DNA of 14,270 nt from an uncultured Bacteroidales bacterium (GTDB lineage: Bacteria > Bacteroidota > Bacteroidia > Bacteroidales > UBA932): assembly GCA_934702165.1 (NCBI GenBank), contig CAKUYG010000036.1, positions 1-14,270 of the forward strand. Direction: 5' to 3'. The notes beneath the pieces are model-generated. The model did no database searches. It had not been told where the DNA came from and saw only the letters and a list, made by a program, of their open reading frames with translations. The position numbers were made by a program, and so were the translations under genes. This document shows, one piece after another, positions 1 to 5,791 of the stretch (the stretch's first letter is position 1; each line of letters starts with the position of its first letter).

Positions 1-392
1 AGACCGCAGTGCTCGTGGACCAGTACAGCGAAGTTGAGATCCTCCCGGGCGTACACGCCAACGGGGCCCTATCCCTCGGTGAGAACATTGCCGACCACGG
101 CGGACTCAGCATCGCCTACACCGCCCTCCACAACAAGCTTGCAGGCAAGGAACCTGCACCGATAGACGGATTCACCGCTGACCAGAGATTCTACATAGGT
201 TATGCCCACCTCTGGGCACAGAACGCCACCGATGAGGAGAAGGCACGTCTTACCAAGCTCGATGTGCACTCCCTCGCGGAGAACAGGGTCAACGTGGCCG
301 TGCGCAACTTCAAGACCTTCTTCGACGCTTTCGGCATCAAGGAGGGAGACCCGATGTGGAGGCCTGAAAGCGAAAGAGTAAGCATCTGGTAA
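1..392 (+). CDS. M13 (neprilysin/PepO-type) zinc metallopeptidase, C-terminal part only
   Basis: The reading frame enters from outside the window (first whole codon at 3) and ends at TAA 390-392, so only about 129 C-terminal residues are visible. The segment GENIADHGGL is the family signature that supplies the third zinc ligand (the Glu of ENIAD) in M13 peptidases. The HExxH zinc-binding helix must lie upstream, outside the window. The run LPGVHANG just before it and the tail RPESERVSIW match the usual M13 C-terminus, which ends in an aromatic residue. Family members are normally about 670-700 residues, exported, and cleave peptides in the periplasm or at the cell surface. The visible part shows no frameshift. 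The permease gene starts 1 bp after the stop, so the two may share a transcript, but no functional link is evident. The family call is secure; the substrate is unknown. Confidence 0.92.
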   Translation, partial: TAVLVDQYSEVEILPGVHANGALSLGENIADHGGLSIAYTALHNKLAGKEPAPIDGFTADQRFYIGYAHLWAQNATDEEKARLTKLDVHSLAENRVNVAVRNFKTFFDAFGIKEGDPMWRPESERVSIW

Positions 393-393
393 C

Positions 394-1554
394 ATGAAAG
401 CCGAAGGCTTCATAGCCGGACGGCTTCGATTCAAGGGAAGGGTGGCCGTCGCAGCGACGGCCATCTCTTTCTTTATCATAATCCTGTCCGTCTGCATCTC
501 TGAAGGGTTCAGCAGACAGATACGCAAAGGCGCCGCAGACATCACGGGAGACATCCTGATAACAGACCGCGGCGGCAATTTCTTCGGAGTCACGGACCCC
601 ATAAGCGCGGAGCCGTCATTTGCAGAAAATGTAAAAGCCATACGTGGTGTGGAGAGTCTGGAGCCGATAATCTGCCGGACCGGCATAGTCCGCAAAGGAG
701 ATCAGATAAAGGGCGTGATGTTCAAGGGTACAGATGCTGACACCACCCGGATGGGCGCGAGAGTGCCTTCCGCCCTTGCCGCCCAACTTGACCTCAAGAC
801 AGGAGACAACCTTCAAGCATGGTTCATCTCCGACAAGATCAAAGTCAGGAAATTCAAAATCATAGAAATCTACGAGAGCCTCATCGACAGCGACGAGGGG
901 CTGGTAATAAGGACAAGCGCCTCCGACATGCGCAGGCTCAACGGCTGGACCGATGCAGACGCGTCTGCACTTGAAGTCGGCCTTGCTCCGGCCTACAGAG
1001 GCCGCAGGACTATGGAAGAAGCCACAAGGCAGGTGGGGATGGCTGTAGCCGCAAGCACGGACGACGAGGAAAACGGCCTCGGAGCCCTGTCCGCCTCCGA
1101 CAGGTTCCCGCAACTTTTCGACTGGCTCGACCTGATCGACTACAATGTGTTGGCGATTCTCGCTCTGATGACGGTCGTCGCAGGTTTCAACATGGTCTCC
1201 GGACTGCTGATACTTCTCTTCCGCAACATCTCGACCATCGGCACCCTGAAGACCCTCGGCATGAGGGACAGGGACATCGCCGGAGTGTTTCTCCGTGTCG
1301 GGGCAAGGATCAGCCTCAAAGGCATGCTGATCGGCAACGCGGCCGCCCTGCTTTTCTGCATTGTACAAGGATTGACCGGAATCATAAAACTGGATCCGGC
1401 CAACTATTTCATCTCATTCGTCCCGGTGAGCATAGATCCGCTGCGCATACTCCTTACTGACGCCGTAGCGTTCATCGCCATCCAGCTCCTTCTGCTCATC
1501 CCGTCACTGTTCATTTCGAAGATCGACCCTTCTTTGACTGTGAAAGCTGAATGA
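394..1554 (+). CDS. FtsX/LolC-LolE-type ABC transporter permease
   Basis: This is a 386-residue inner-membrane permease with the MacB/FtsX layout. There is a short cytoplasmic N-terminus, TM1 at about 17-36, a large periplasmic domain at about 40-245, then three TM helices near 252-274, 308-330 and 358-376. The segment KTLGMRDRDI after TM2 is the coupling loop that contacts the ATPase in this family. Length and the short tail after TM4 fit LolC/LolE, which extract lipoproteins from the inner membrane and pass them to the LolA carrier. Bacteroidota encode many related permeases, so lipoprotein release is an inference. No ATPase gene is visible next to it. The ATG at 394 lies 1 bp after the peptidase stop and has no Shine-Dalgarno. 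The last 44 bp overlap the end of the opposite-strand TPR gene. Confidence 0.85.
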   Translation: MKAEGFIAGRLRFKGRVAVAATAISFFIIILSVCISEGFSRQIRKGAADITGDILITDRGGNFFGVTDPISAEPSFAENVKAIRGVESLEPIICRTGIVRKGDQIKGVMFKGTDADTTRMGARVPSALAAQLDLKTGDNLQAWFISDKIKVRKFKIIEIYESLIDSDEGLVIRTSASDMRRLNGWTDADASALEVGLAPAYRGRRTMEEATRQVGMAVAASTDDEENGLGALSASDRFPQLFDWLDLIDYNVLAILALMTVVAGFNMVSGLLILLFRNISTIGTLKTLGMRDRDIAGVFLRVGARISLKGMLIGNAAALLFCIVQGLTGIIKLDPANYFISFVPVSIDPLRILLTDAVAFIAIQLLLLIPSLFISKIDPSLTVKAE

Positions 1555-2356
1555 TGGAGATGTTCTTCTTGGCCACATAGTCGTCAGGGTCAATCTTAAG
1601 GGCCTTCTTGTAGAATTTCATGGCCTTCTTGTCATTGCCCCGGGCCACCTGCCAGTACGATCCGATATTGTCTATGAACACGGTGTTGCGCGGATAGAGT
1701 TTGTTCATCCTCTGTGAAACCTTGAGAAAAAACTCATAACCCTGAGGCGTACCTATATAAAAAAAGCTGTAACAATACTCCCCCATCGCCTGGCAGAACA
1801 CCTCATCGTCAGCAGGGCTCCCGTCCAGAGTCCACCCTTTTCCTTTCGATGAGGAATACCCGTCTATCAGAGAAATCAGCTCCTGGAATGCCATATCCGG
1901 ACTTTCACCCTCATATTCAATCAGCCCCGTAATCTTGTAGAAACGGTAACGCAGTTCCCCCGGACGCAGCGATACGGCCTTGTCAATGGCCCTCATACCG
2001 TCAGCGTACAGCGAATCCACAAACAGCGGCACCTCGAAATAATTGACATCCCTGCCGAGCGAATCCTTGAGGCTCAACACCGGCGCTGCACCAAGATACT
2101 TCGCGCCTTCCTTCACCACAACCTGAGTTCCTTTGGATTTGGCAAAAAAGAAGTTGAAACGCGCGGCGTACATGTCCGGATCCTGAGGGCACGCTGCCTC
2201 CCACTTGTCTATTATGGTCTCGACACCCACACCCGCCGGACCGACATTGCGCACCTGACGCTCATAGGAAGCCTTGAAAGGGGCCGGGTCCGCATTCTGG
2301 GCAAACGCCTGCATGCATAGCAGGGCAAGAGCCATCACTGAAAAAACTTTCTTCAT
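1511..2356 (-). CDS. Exported tetratricopeptide-repeat protein
   Basis: This 281-residue protein has a clear signal peptide: a basic MKK start, hydrophobic residues 4-15, and probable cleavage after AFA (19) before QNAD. No lipobox cysteine follows, so a soluble periplasmic protein is likely. The recognisable TPR unit is near the C-terminus (about 230-265): NIGSYWQVARGNDKKAMKFY followed by KKALKIDPDD. A weaker TPR-like segment, AIDKAVSLRPGELRYRFYKI, lies in the middle. TPRs are protein-docking scaffolds, and no catalytic motif is visible. It is the last gene of a minus-strand operon, with its ATG 4 bp after the methyltransferase stop. The Ser/Lys-rich tail lies inside the 44-bp tail-to-tail overlap with the permease gene. 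The partner and role are unknown. Confidence 0.8.
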   Translation of the reverse strand: MKKVFSVMALALLCMQAFAQNADPAPFKASYERQVRNVGPAGVGVETIIDKWEAACPQDPDMYAARFNFFFAKSKGTQVVVKEGAKYLGAAPVLSLKDSLGRDVNYFEVPLFVDSLYADGMRAIDKAVSLRPGELRYRFYKITGLIEYEGESPDMAFQELISLIDGYSSSKGKGWTLDGSPADDEVFCQAMGEYCYSFFYIGTPQGYEFFLKVSQRMNKLYPRNTVFIDNIGSYWQVARGNDKKAMKFYKKALKIDPDDYVAKKNISIIQLSQSKKGRSSK

Positions 2357-2360
2357 ATTC

Positions 2361-3506
2361 TCATACGTTCACGTTCATAAGTATTCTGCGGCCTTTGGGC
2401 AGCAGGTTGTTGCACCTTGAGCCGATGTTCTTCACAAAACCGAGCGGGTGGCCGCCAAAAGTCACTACGTTGTAGCCTGGAGCCGCCCCGGCAAGGGACA
2501 GAGTGTCGCGGTGGAGATATTTCAGGGCCGTTTCCCTGTCCAGTTCCACGGAAGGATAGTCCCCGGCGTAGGCTATGCTCAATGCGTAATCGGGATCGGG
2601 GATAAAATCCCTGCCCTTGTTCTCTCCTTTATTCACTCCCGGCTCGCGCAGAGGATGCAGGCGCTCCAGATCAAAGGTGCGGGAGCGGCGCTGCGCTGAT
2701 GTTTTCCTCAACGCACCGACCCACTGGCCTTCCCCGGGCACGGTTCCGGCACGGAGCAGGTTTCCCGCCCGGGTGACCTCCACCCCGTATCCCGGAAACT
2801 CGTCCAGCACCGGGTAAATATCCCCTCCGAGCTGAGCGGCGGTCCATTCCAGATTGGCATCGTTCTCCTCGTCCTCATAAGTGCAGGTTGAATATATCAG
2901 CACCCCGCCTTCCCTGAGTGCCGGCCATACATCGGCAAGGATACGCCTCTGACGCGCCGCACAAAGCTTCACCGTCTCGGGGCTCCACTCCTCGAGCGCC
3001 CTGGGATCCTTGCGGAACATCCCCTCCCCGCTGCACGGGACATCGGCCACGATCACGTCAAACCCACCCTCAAGACGGGAGAACGCCCCCGGGTCCACAG
3101 ACGTCACCGCCACGCGGGGGTCGCCCCACCTGGCCACGTTGTCACACAGCACAGCGGCCCGCGCTTTCATCACTTCGTTGCTCACCAGCATGAAGTCATC
3201 CCCCTTCATTTCACGGCATGAGGCCGCGATGTCCGTGGTCTTTCCGCCCGGGGCCGCGCACAGGTCAAGCACCCTCAGGGGACCTGAAGACAAGACATCC
3301 GGAACAAGTTTGCGGAAAATATGCCCCACATACATGGCGGACGAGTCCTGGACATAGTAGCATCCGGCGTGGAAAAGGGGATCCAGAGTAAAAACCGGCC
3401 TGCTCTCCAGTATGCGCCCATAGCGGCTCCACGGTACAGTGGCGCCCTCCGGACCCGCGCATCCTTTGTACGGATTGAGCCGTATGGCGACTGAAGCCTG
3501 CGACAT
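2361..3506 (-). CDS. RsmF-like 16S rRNA (cytosine-C5)-methyltransferase, NOL1/NOP2/Sun family, short N-terminus
   Basis: This is an SAM-dependent enzyme that methylates carbon 5 of a cytosine in rRNA; by similarity to RsmF the target is 16S rRNA. The SAM-binding motif I, DLCAAPGGKT, is at 81-90. The two cysteines of the m5C mechanism are Cys158 in DVPCSGEGMFRKDP and catalytic Cys208 in YSTCTYEDEEND. After about residue 300 a PUA-like C-terminal region follows, with conserved KYLHRDTL and PLGFVKNIGSRCNNLLPKGR, as in bacterial RsmF proteins. At 381 residues it is short: the protein begins almost directly at the conserved AIRLNPYKG segment, so the usual leading helices are missing. Upstream in frame there is no ATG, GTG or TTG before a stop at about 3576-3578. 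The ATG shares one base with the SRPBCC stop (TGATG), indicating translational coupling. Family is certain; the precise target base is inferred. Confidence 0.9.
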   Translation of the reverse strand: MSQASVAIRLNPYKGCAGPEGATVPWSRYGRILESRPVFTLDPLFHAGCYYVQDSSAMYVGHIFRKLVPDVLSSGPLRVLDLCAAPGGKTTDIAASCREMKGDDFMLVSNEVMKARAAVLCDNVARWGDPRVAVTSVDPGAFSRLEGGFDVIVADVPCSGEGMFRKDPRALEEWSPETVKLCAARQRRILADVWPALREGGVLIYSTCTYEDEENDANLEWTAAQLGGDIYPVLDEFPGYGVEVTRAGNLLRAGTVPGEGQWVGALRKTSAQRRSRTFDLERLHPLREPGVNKGENKGRDFIPDPDYALSIAYAGDYPSVELDRETALKYLHRDTLSLAGAAPGYNVVTFGGHPLGFVKNIGSRCNNLLPKGRRILMNVNV

Positions 3507-3943
3507 CAGAGCATGCCTTCCGGCATCTGCGGCATCCTGCCTTCGGAGATGTCCACGAGGGAATCCACTGCCTTGTCAAGAGCCTGCTGGATCTTGCCTC
3601 CCAGCATGGTCTTCATCATGAAATTGAGATTGGCGTCAAGCACAATGCTGAAATCCGTCTTTCCCGGGAGAGGTGACAGATCGAAGTGAAGGACTCCGAC
3701 GAACTCCACCGGAGACTCCGTGCTTATTATCCGGATCAGGCGGTAAGGCTGCCTCTCGTCGATCTTGACGGCAATGCTGAAACCCTGGACCGTGACTTTC
3801 AGGTTGTCGTAGTCGGCTGTGATCTCAGCCTTCTGCTGCTCGGGCATGAGCCTTGTGAAGTTGCTCATGTCACAGAATGCCATGTACAGTTCTTCCGGAG
3901 ATTTGGACACCTGGCCGTGCTTGCTCGTATAGTGTGCTGTCAT
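3506..3943 (-). CDS. SRPBCC-fold (START/polyketide-cyclase-like) protein
   Basis: The 145-residue protein has the length and pattern of a single SRPBCC helix-grip domain. The N-terminal strand SKHGQVSKSPEELYMAFCDM leads into a helix, alternating strands follow in the middle (AEITADYDNLKVTVQGF, RLIRIISTESPVEFVGVLHF), and there is a long C-terminal helix containing GGKIQQALDKAVDSLVDIS. Such domains bind hydrophobic ligands or act as small cyclases or chaperones. No ligand can be deduced here. It has no signal peptide, so it is probably cytosolic. It is the first gene of the minus-strand operon, and its TGA overlaps the methyltransferase ATG by one base. A promoter-like box (3984-3991, minus strand) lies 40 bp upstream. 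Similar genes beside an rRNA methyltransferase could suggest a housekeeping role, but this is conjecture. Confidence 0.75.
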   Translation of the reverse strand: MTAHYTSKHGQVSKSPEELYMAFCDMSNFTRLMPEQQKAEITADYDNLKVTVQGFSIAVKIDERQPYRLIRIISTESPVEFVGVLHFDLSPLPGKTDFSIVLDANLNFMMKTMLGGKIQQALDKAVDSLVDISEGRMPQMPEGML

Positions 3944-3944
3944 A

Positions 3945-3958
3945 TATCGTGTATCGTG
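3945..3958. repeat. Tandem direct repeat TATCGTG x2
   Basis: Two adjacent copies of TATCGTG lie between the divergent promoters and the SRPBCC start codon, in what would be the SRPBCC 5' leader. They occupy the place where a -33 element of the Nudix promoter would sit. They could be a binding site or chance. Confidence 0.4.
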
Positions 3959-3967
3959 TTATTTTGT

Positions 3968-3975
3968 TAATTTTG
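3968..3975 (+). promoter_or_regulatory. -7 promoter box TAATTTTG upstream of the Nudix gene
   Basis: This is an exact match to the Bacteroidota -7 consensus TAnnTTTG, followed by CA. The expected start of transcription is about 3979-3980, giving a leader of about 24 nt before ATG 4003. No TTTG -33 element is visible at the usual 19-21 bp distance. It faces the minus-strand box at 3984-3991. Confidence 0.65.
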
Positions 3976-3987
3976 CACAGATGCAAA
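3972..3987. repeat. Inverted repeat TTTGCA-4-TGCAAA in the divergent promoter
   Basis: These are perfect 6-bp arms (3972-3977 and 3982-3987) separated by CAGA. The arms are the conserved ends (TTTGCA) of the two opposed -7 boxes, so the symmetry reflects two promoters facing each other. A regulator-binding site is also possible. Confidence 0.6.
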
Positions 3988-3991
3988 TATA
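3984..3991 (-). promoter_or_regulatory. -7 promoter box TATATTTG for the SRPBCC operon
   Basis: Read on the minus strand this is TATATTTGCA, an exact TAnnTTTG match. The expected transcription start is about 3979-3980, with the SRPBCC ATG at 3943. No -33 TTTG is visible at normal spacing. It overlaps the promoter region of the divergent Nudix gene. Confidence 0.6.
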
Positions 3992-4002
3992 ATCATTTTC
4001 CG

Positions 4003-4614
4003 ATGCACAGGATATACTTCGAGAAGCGCTGCATAATCATCTGCGGGCCCGACGAACAGGCCCTCTCAGACCCGAACTCCGTCGAATTCCATTTCGGGGA
4101 AAACATCGGCATACACTCCCTGGTGGCCATGTTCGAAGCCTCGCAATCGCTCAGCCGCATTTATATTCCCACCGACGACACTGAATGGATGTACCGCAAG
4201 GTCTGCGCCGAATTCCGTGAAGTGGATGCGGCGGGCGGTCTCGTGTCCAACCGTCGCGGGGACTACCTTCTAATACGCCGCGGAGGCCTTTGGGACCTGC
4301 CCAAAGGACATCGCGAACAGGGCGAGGACATCACGGTGACAGCTCTTCGCGAGGTCAGGGAGGAGACAGGCGTCGACCAGCTGGAGCTCGGGGACCTCAT
4401 CTGCATCACGGACCACTGCTACCTGCGTGACGGAAAATGGCACCTCAAGCACACATGGTGGTACAACATGCTCTACACCGATCCGGTAGACCTGACCCCG
4501 CAGCGCGAAGAGGACATCACCAAGGCGGCCTGGGTAGCGAAGTCCAGCCTGCCTTCTTACCTGAAGAACACCTTCCCTTCCATAGTCGAAGTGTTCCGCG
4601 AGGCGAAAGTGTGA
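4003..4614 (+). CDS. Nudix hydrolase
   Basis: This 203-residue protein contains a complete Nudix box at residues 102-124: Gly102, Glu108, then REVREETGV, matching G-x5-E-x7-REUxEExGU. The box coordinates the metal used to hydrolyse nucleoside-diphosphate-linked substrates. It is preceded by AAGGLVSNRRGDYLLIRRGG and LWDLPKG, the normal entry strand and turn of the fold. About 75 residues precede the Nudix domain and carry no motif I recognise. The start is placed at ATG 4003 because MHRIYFEKRC begins a plausible strand and a promoter box lies upstream; an upstream in-frame start at 3877 would run through that promoter and the opposite-strand SRPBCC gene. The substrate cannot be read from sequence. 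It is followed 53 bp later by queA, with a hairpin in the gap. Confidence 0.88.
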   Translation: MHRIYFEKRCIIICGPDEQALSDPNSVEFHFGENIGIHSLVAMFEASQSLSRIYIPTDDTEWMYRKVCAEFREVDAAGGLVSNRRGDYLLIRRGGLWDLPKGHREQGEDITVTALREVREETGVDQLELGDLICITDHCYLRDGKWHLKHTWWYNMLYTDPVDLTPQREEDITKAAWVAKSSLPSYLKNTFPSIVEVFREAKV

Positions 4615-4621
4615 AACTTTT

Positions 4622-4668
4622 TGTCTGATTTGTCCGTATAGAGTTAGTATATAATTACGGATCAGACA
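4622..4668 (+). promoter_or_regulatory. Bulged inverted repeat abutting the queA start codon
   Basis: TGTCTGA (4622-4628) pairs with TCAGACA (4662-4668), and TCCGTA (4633-4638) with TACGGA (4656-4661). This gives 13 base pairs with a 4-nt bulge (TTTG, 4629-4632) on the left and a 17-nt AT-rich loop. The last paired base is the A of the queA ATG. There is no U-run after it, so it is not an intrinsic terminator. A weak promoter can be read in the same stretch: TTTG 4629-4632, 19 bp, TAATTACG 4652-4659. The structure may be a translation-controlling leader, an operator, or both. Confidence 0.6.
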
Positions 4669-5738
4669 TGAAACTCTCACAATTCAATTTCGACCTGCCC
4701 AAGGAAAGCATCGCCACAGAACTGATGCCCGAAGTCAACGGACACACACAGTGGAGGGACGAGTGCCGTCTGATGGTGCTCCACAAGGACAGCGGCGAGA
4801 TCGAGCACCGCAAGTTCAAAGACATCATTGACTATTTCGGCAAGGGCGACCGCTTCGTACTCAACGACACCAAGGTCTTCCCCGCCAAGCTTCTGGGCAA
4901 GAAGGAGAAGACGGGAGCCGACATAATGGTGTTCCTGCTCAGGGAGCTGAACAAGGAACAGCGGCTTTGGGACGTGATTGTGGATCCGGCCCGCAAGATC
5001 CGTATCGGCAACAAGCTGTATTTCGGCGACGATGACAGCATGGTGGCGGAGGTCATCGACAACACCACTTCCCGCGGAAGGACGCTGCGCTTCCTGTATG
5101 ACGGCCCGTATGAGGAGTTCAAAGAGGCCCTTTTCAGCCTGGGCAAGACACCTGTCCCTGAATGGGTCAAGGAAAACCCTGACGAAAGGGATGCAGTGGA
5201 GTTCCAGACCATCTTCGCCGCACACGAAGGAGCAGTCTCCGCCCCCGCCGCAGGCCTCCATTTCAGCCGCGAACTCTTCAACAGGATGATCCTCAAGGAC
5301 ATCGACAAGACGTTCATCACCGTTCACATGGGCATAGGCCACTTCCGTACAGTAGATGTGGAAGACCTTTCCAAGCACAAGATGGACGGCGAGAGGTTCA
5401 TCATCTCCGAGCAGGCCGCCGATGAGATCAACTCCACCAAGAGGGCTGGCCACAAGATCTGCGCGGTCGGAGTCACAGTCATCCGCGCCCTTGAGACCAA
5501 CGTCACCACGGAGAACGAGGTAAGGCCGGCTGACAGTTGGACCAACAAGTTCATCTTCCCTCCGTACAATTTCTCCATCCCGGATGCGATAGTGTCCAAC
5601 TTCCACCTGCCGGAATCCACGATGCTGATGACCGTGGCGGCGTTCGGAGGTTTTGACAAGGTGATGAACGCCTACAAAGTCGCCCTGGAGGAAGGCTACA
5701 AATTCGGCCCTTACGGGGACGCGATGCTTATCATATAA
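4668..5738 (+). CDS. queA: S-adenosylmethionine:tRNA ribosyltransferase-isomerase
   Basis: QueA transfers and isomerises the ribosyl part of SAM onto preQ1 in the wobble position of GUN-anticodon tRNAs, making epoxyqueuosine. The 356-residue length fits the family (about 340-360). Visible signatures include the N-terminal FNFDLPKESIA, DRFVLNDTKVFPAKLLGKK, EFQTIFAAHEGAVSAPAAGL followed by HFS, HMGIGHFRTVDVEDL followed by HKMDGERF, and the C-terminal NFHLPESTMLMTVAAFGG. The HMGIGHFR variant, where proteobacteria have HVGAGTF, is what I associate with Bacteroidota. No other queuosine gene is in the window. The start at ATG 4668 keeps the conserved MKLSQFNFDLP. It has no Shine-Dalgarno and instead directly follows a bulged hairpin, which may control its expression. 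Its 3' end runs into the dprA promoter region. Confidence 0.95.
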   Translation: MKLSQFNFDLPKESIATELMPEVNGHTQWRDECRLMVLHKDSGEIEHRKFKDIIDYFGKGDRFVLNDTKVFPAKLLGKKEKTGADIMVFLLRELNKEQRLWDVIVDPARKIRIGNKLYFGDDDSMVAEVIDNTTSRGRTLRFLYDGPYEEFKEALFSLGKTPVPEWVKENPDERDAVEFQTIFAAHEGAVSAPAAGLHFSRELFNRMILKDIDKTFITVHMGIGHFRTVDVEDLSKHKMDGERFIISEQAADEINSTKRAGHKICAVGVTVIRALETNVTTENEVRPADSWTNKFIFPPYNFSIPDAIVSNFHLPESTMLMTVAAFGGFDKVMNAYKVALEEGYKFGPYGDAMLII

Positions 5739-5749
5739 AAAATCCTGCC

Positions 5750-5757
5750 TATCTTTG
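5750..5757 (+). promoter_or_regulatory. -7 promoter box TATCTTTG upstream of dprA
   Basis: This exact TAnnTTTG match lies 12 bp after the queA stop. The expected transcription start is about 5761, giving a leader of roughly 19 nt. No TTTG at the -33 spacing is visible. Most of the box also belongs to the left arm of the inverted repeat 5751-5791. Confidence 0.7.
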
Positions 5758-5791
5758 TCCACAACTTGAATTATGAGGAATGGACAAAGAT
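5751..5791 (+). repeat. Perfect 11-bp inverted repeat spanning the dprA promoter and start codon
   Basis: ATCTTTGTCCA (5751-5761) is the exact reverse complement of TGGACAAAGAT (5781-5791), with 19 nt between. The left arm covers seven bases of the -7 box plus the probable transcription start. The right arm covers the TG of the dprA ATG and codons 2-4 (Asp-Lys-Asp). In RNA reading through from queA it would form a hairpin over the start codon. RNA started at the local promoter would lack the left arm. Confidence 0.75.

Noticed and set aside
3981..3992. Three-codon upstream ORF (ATG CAA ATA TAA) before the Nudix gene
   Set aside because: Too short to support, overlaps the opposing -7 box, and lacks any context such as a repeated regulatory codon.
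3877..4002. Upstream in-frame extension of the Nudix gene to an ATG at 3877
   Set aside because: It would read through the divergent promoter and the opposite-strand SRPBCC gene, and the extra residues do not look like a Nudix N-terminus.
4622..4668. preQ1 riboswitch upstream of queA
   Set aside because: Position would fit, but the short pseudoknot loop and A-rich tail of preQ1-I are not present; the structure is a simple bulged hairpin.
4677..5762. A 361-codon open frame on the minus strand opposite queA
   Set aside because: It is the antisense shadow of a clearly conserved queA. The protein has no recognisable motif and a skewed Val/Asp/Glu-rich composition expected of a reverse frame.
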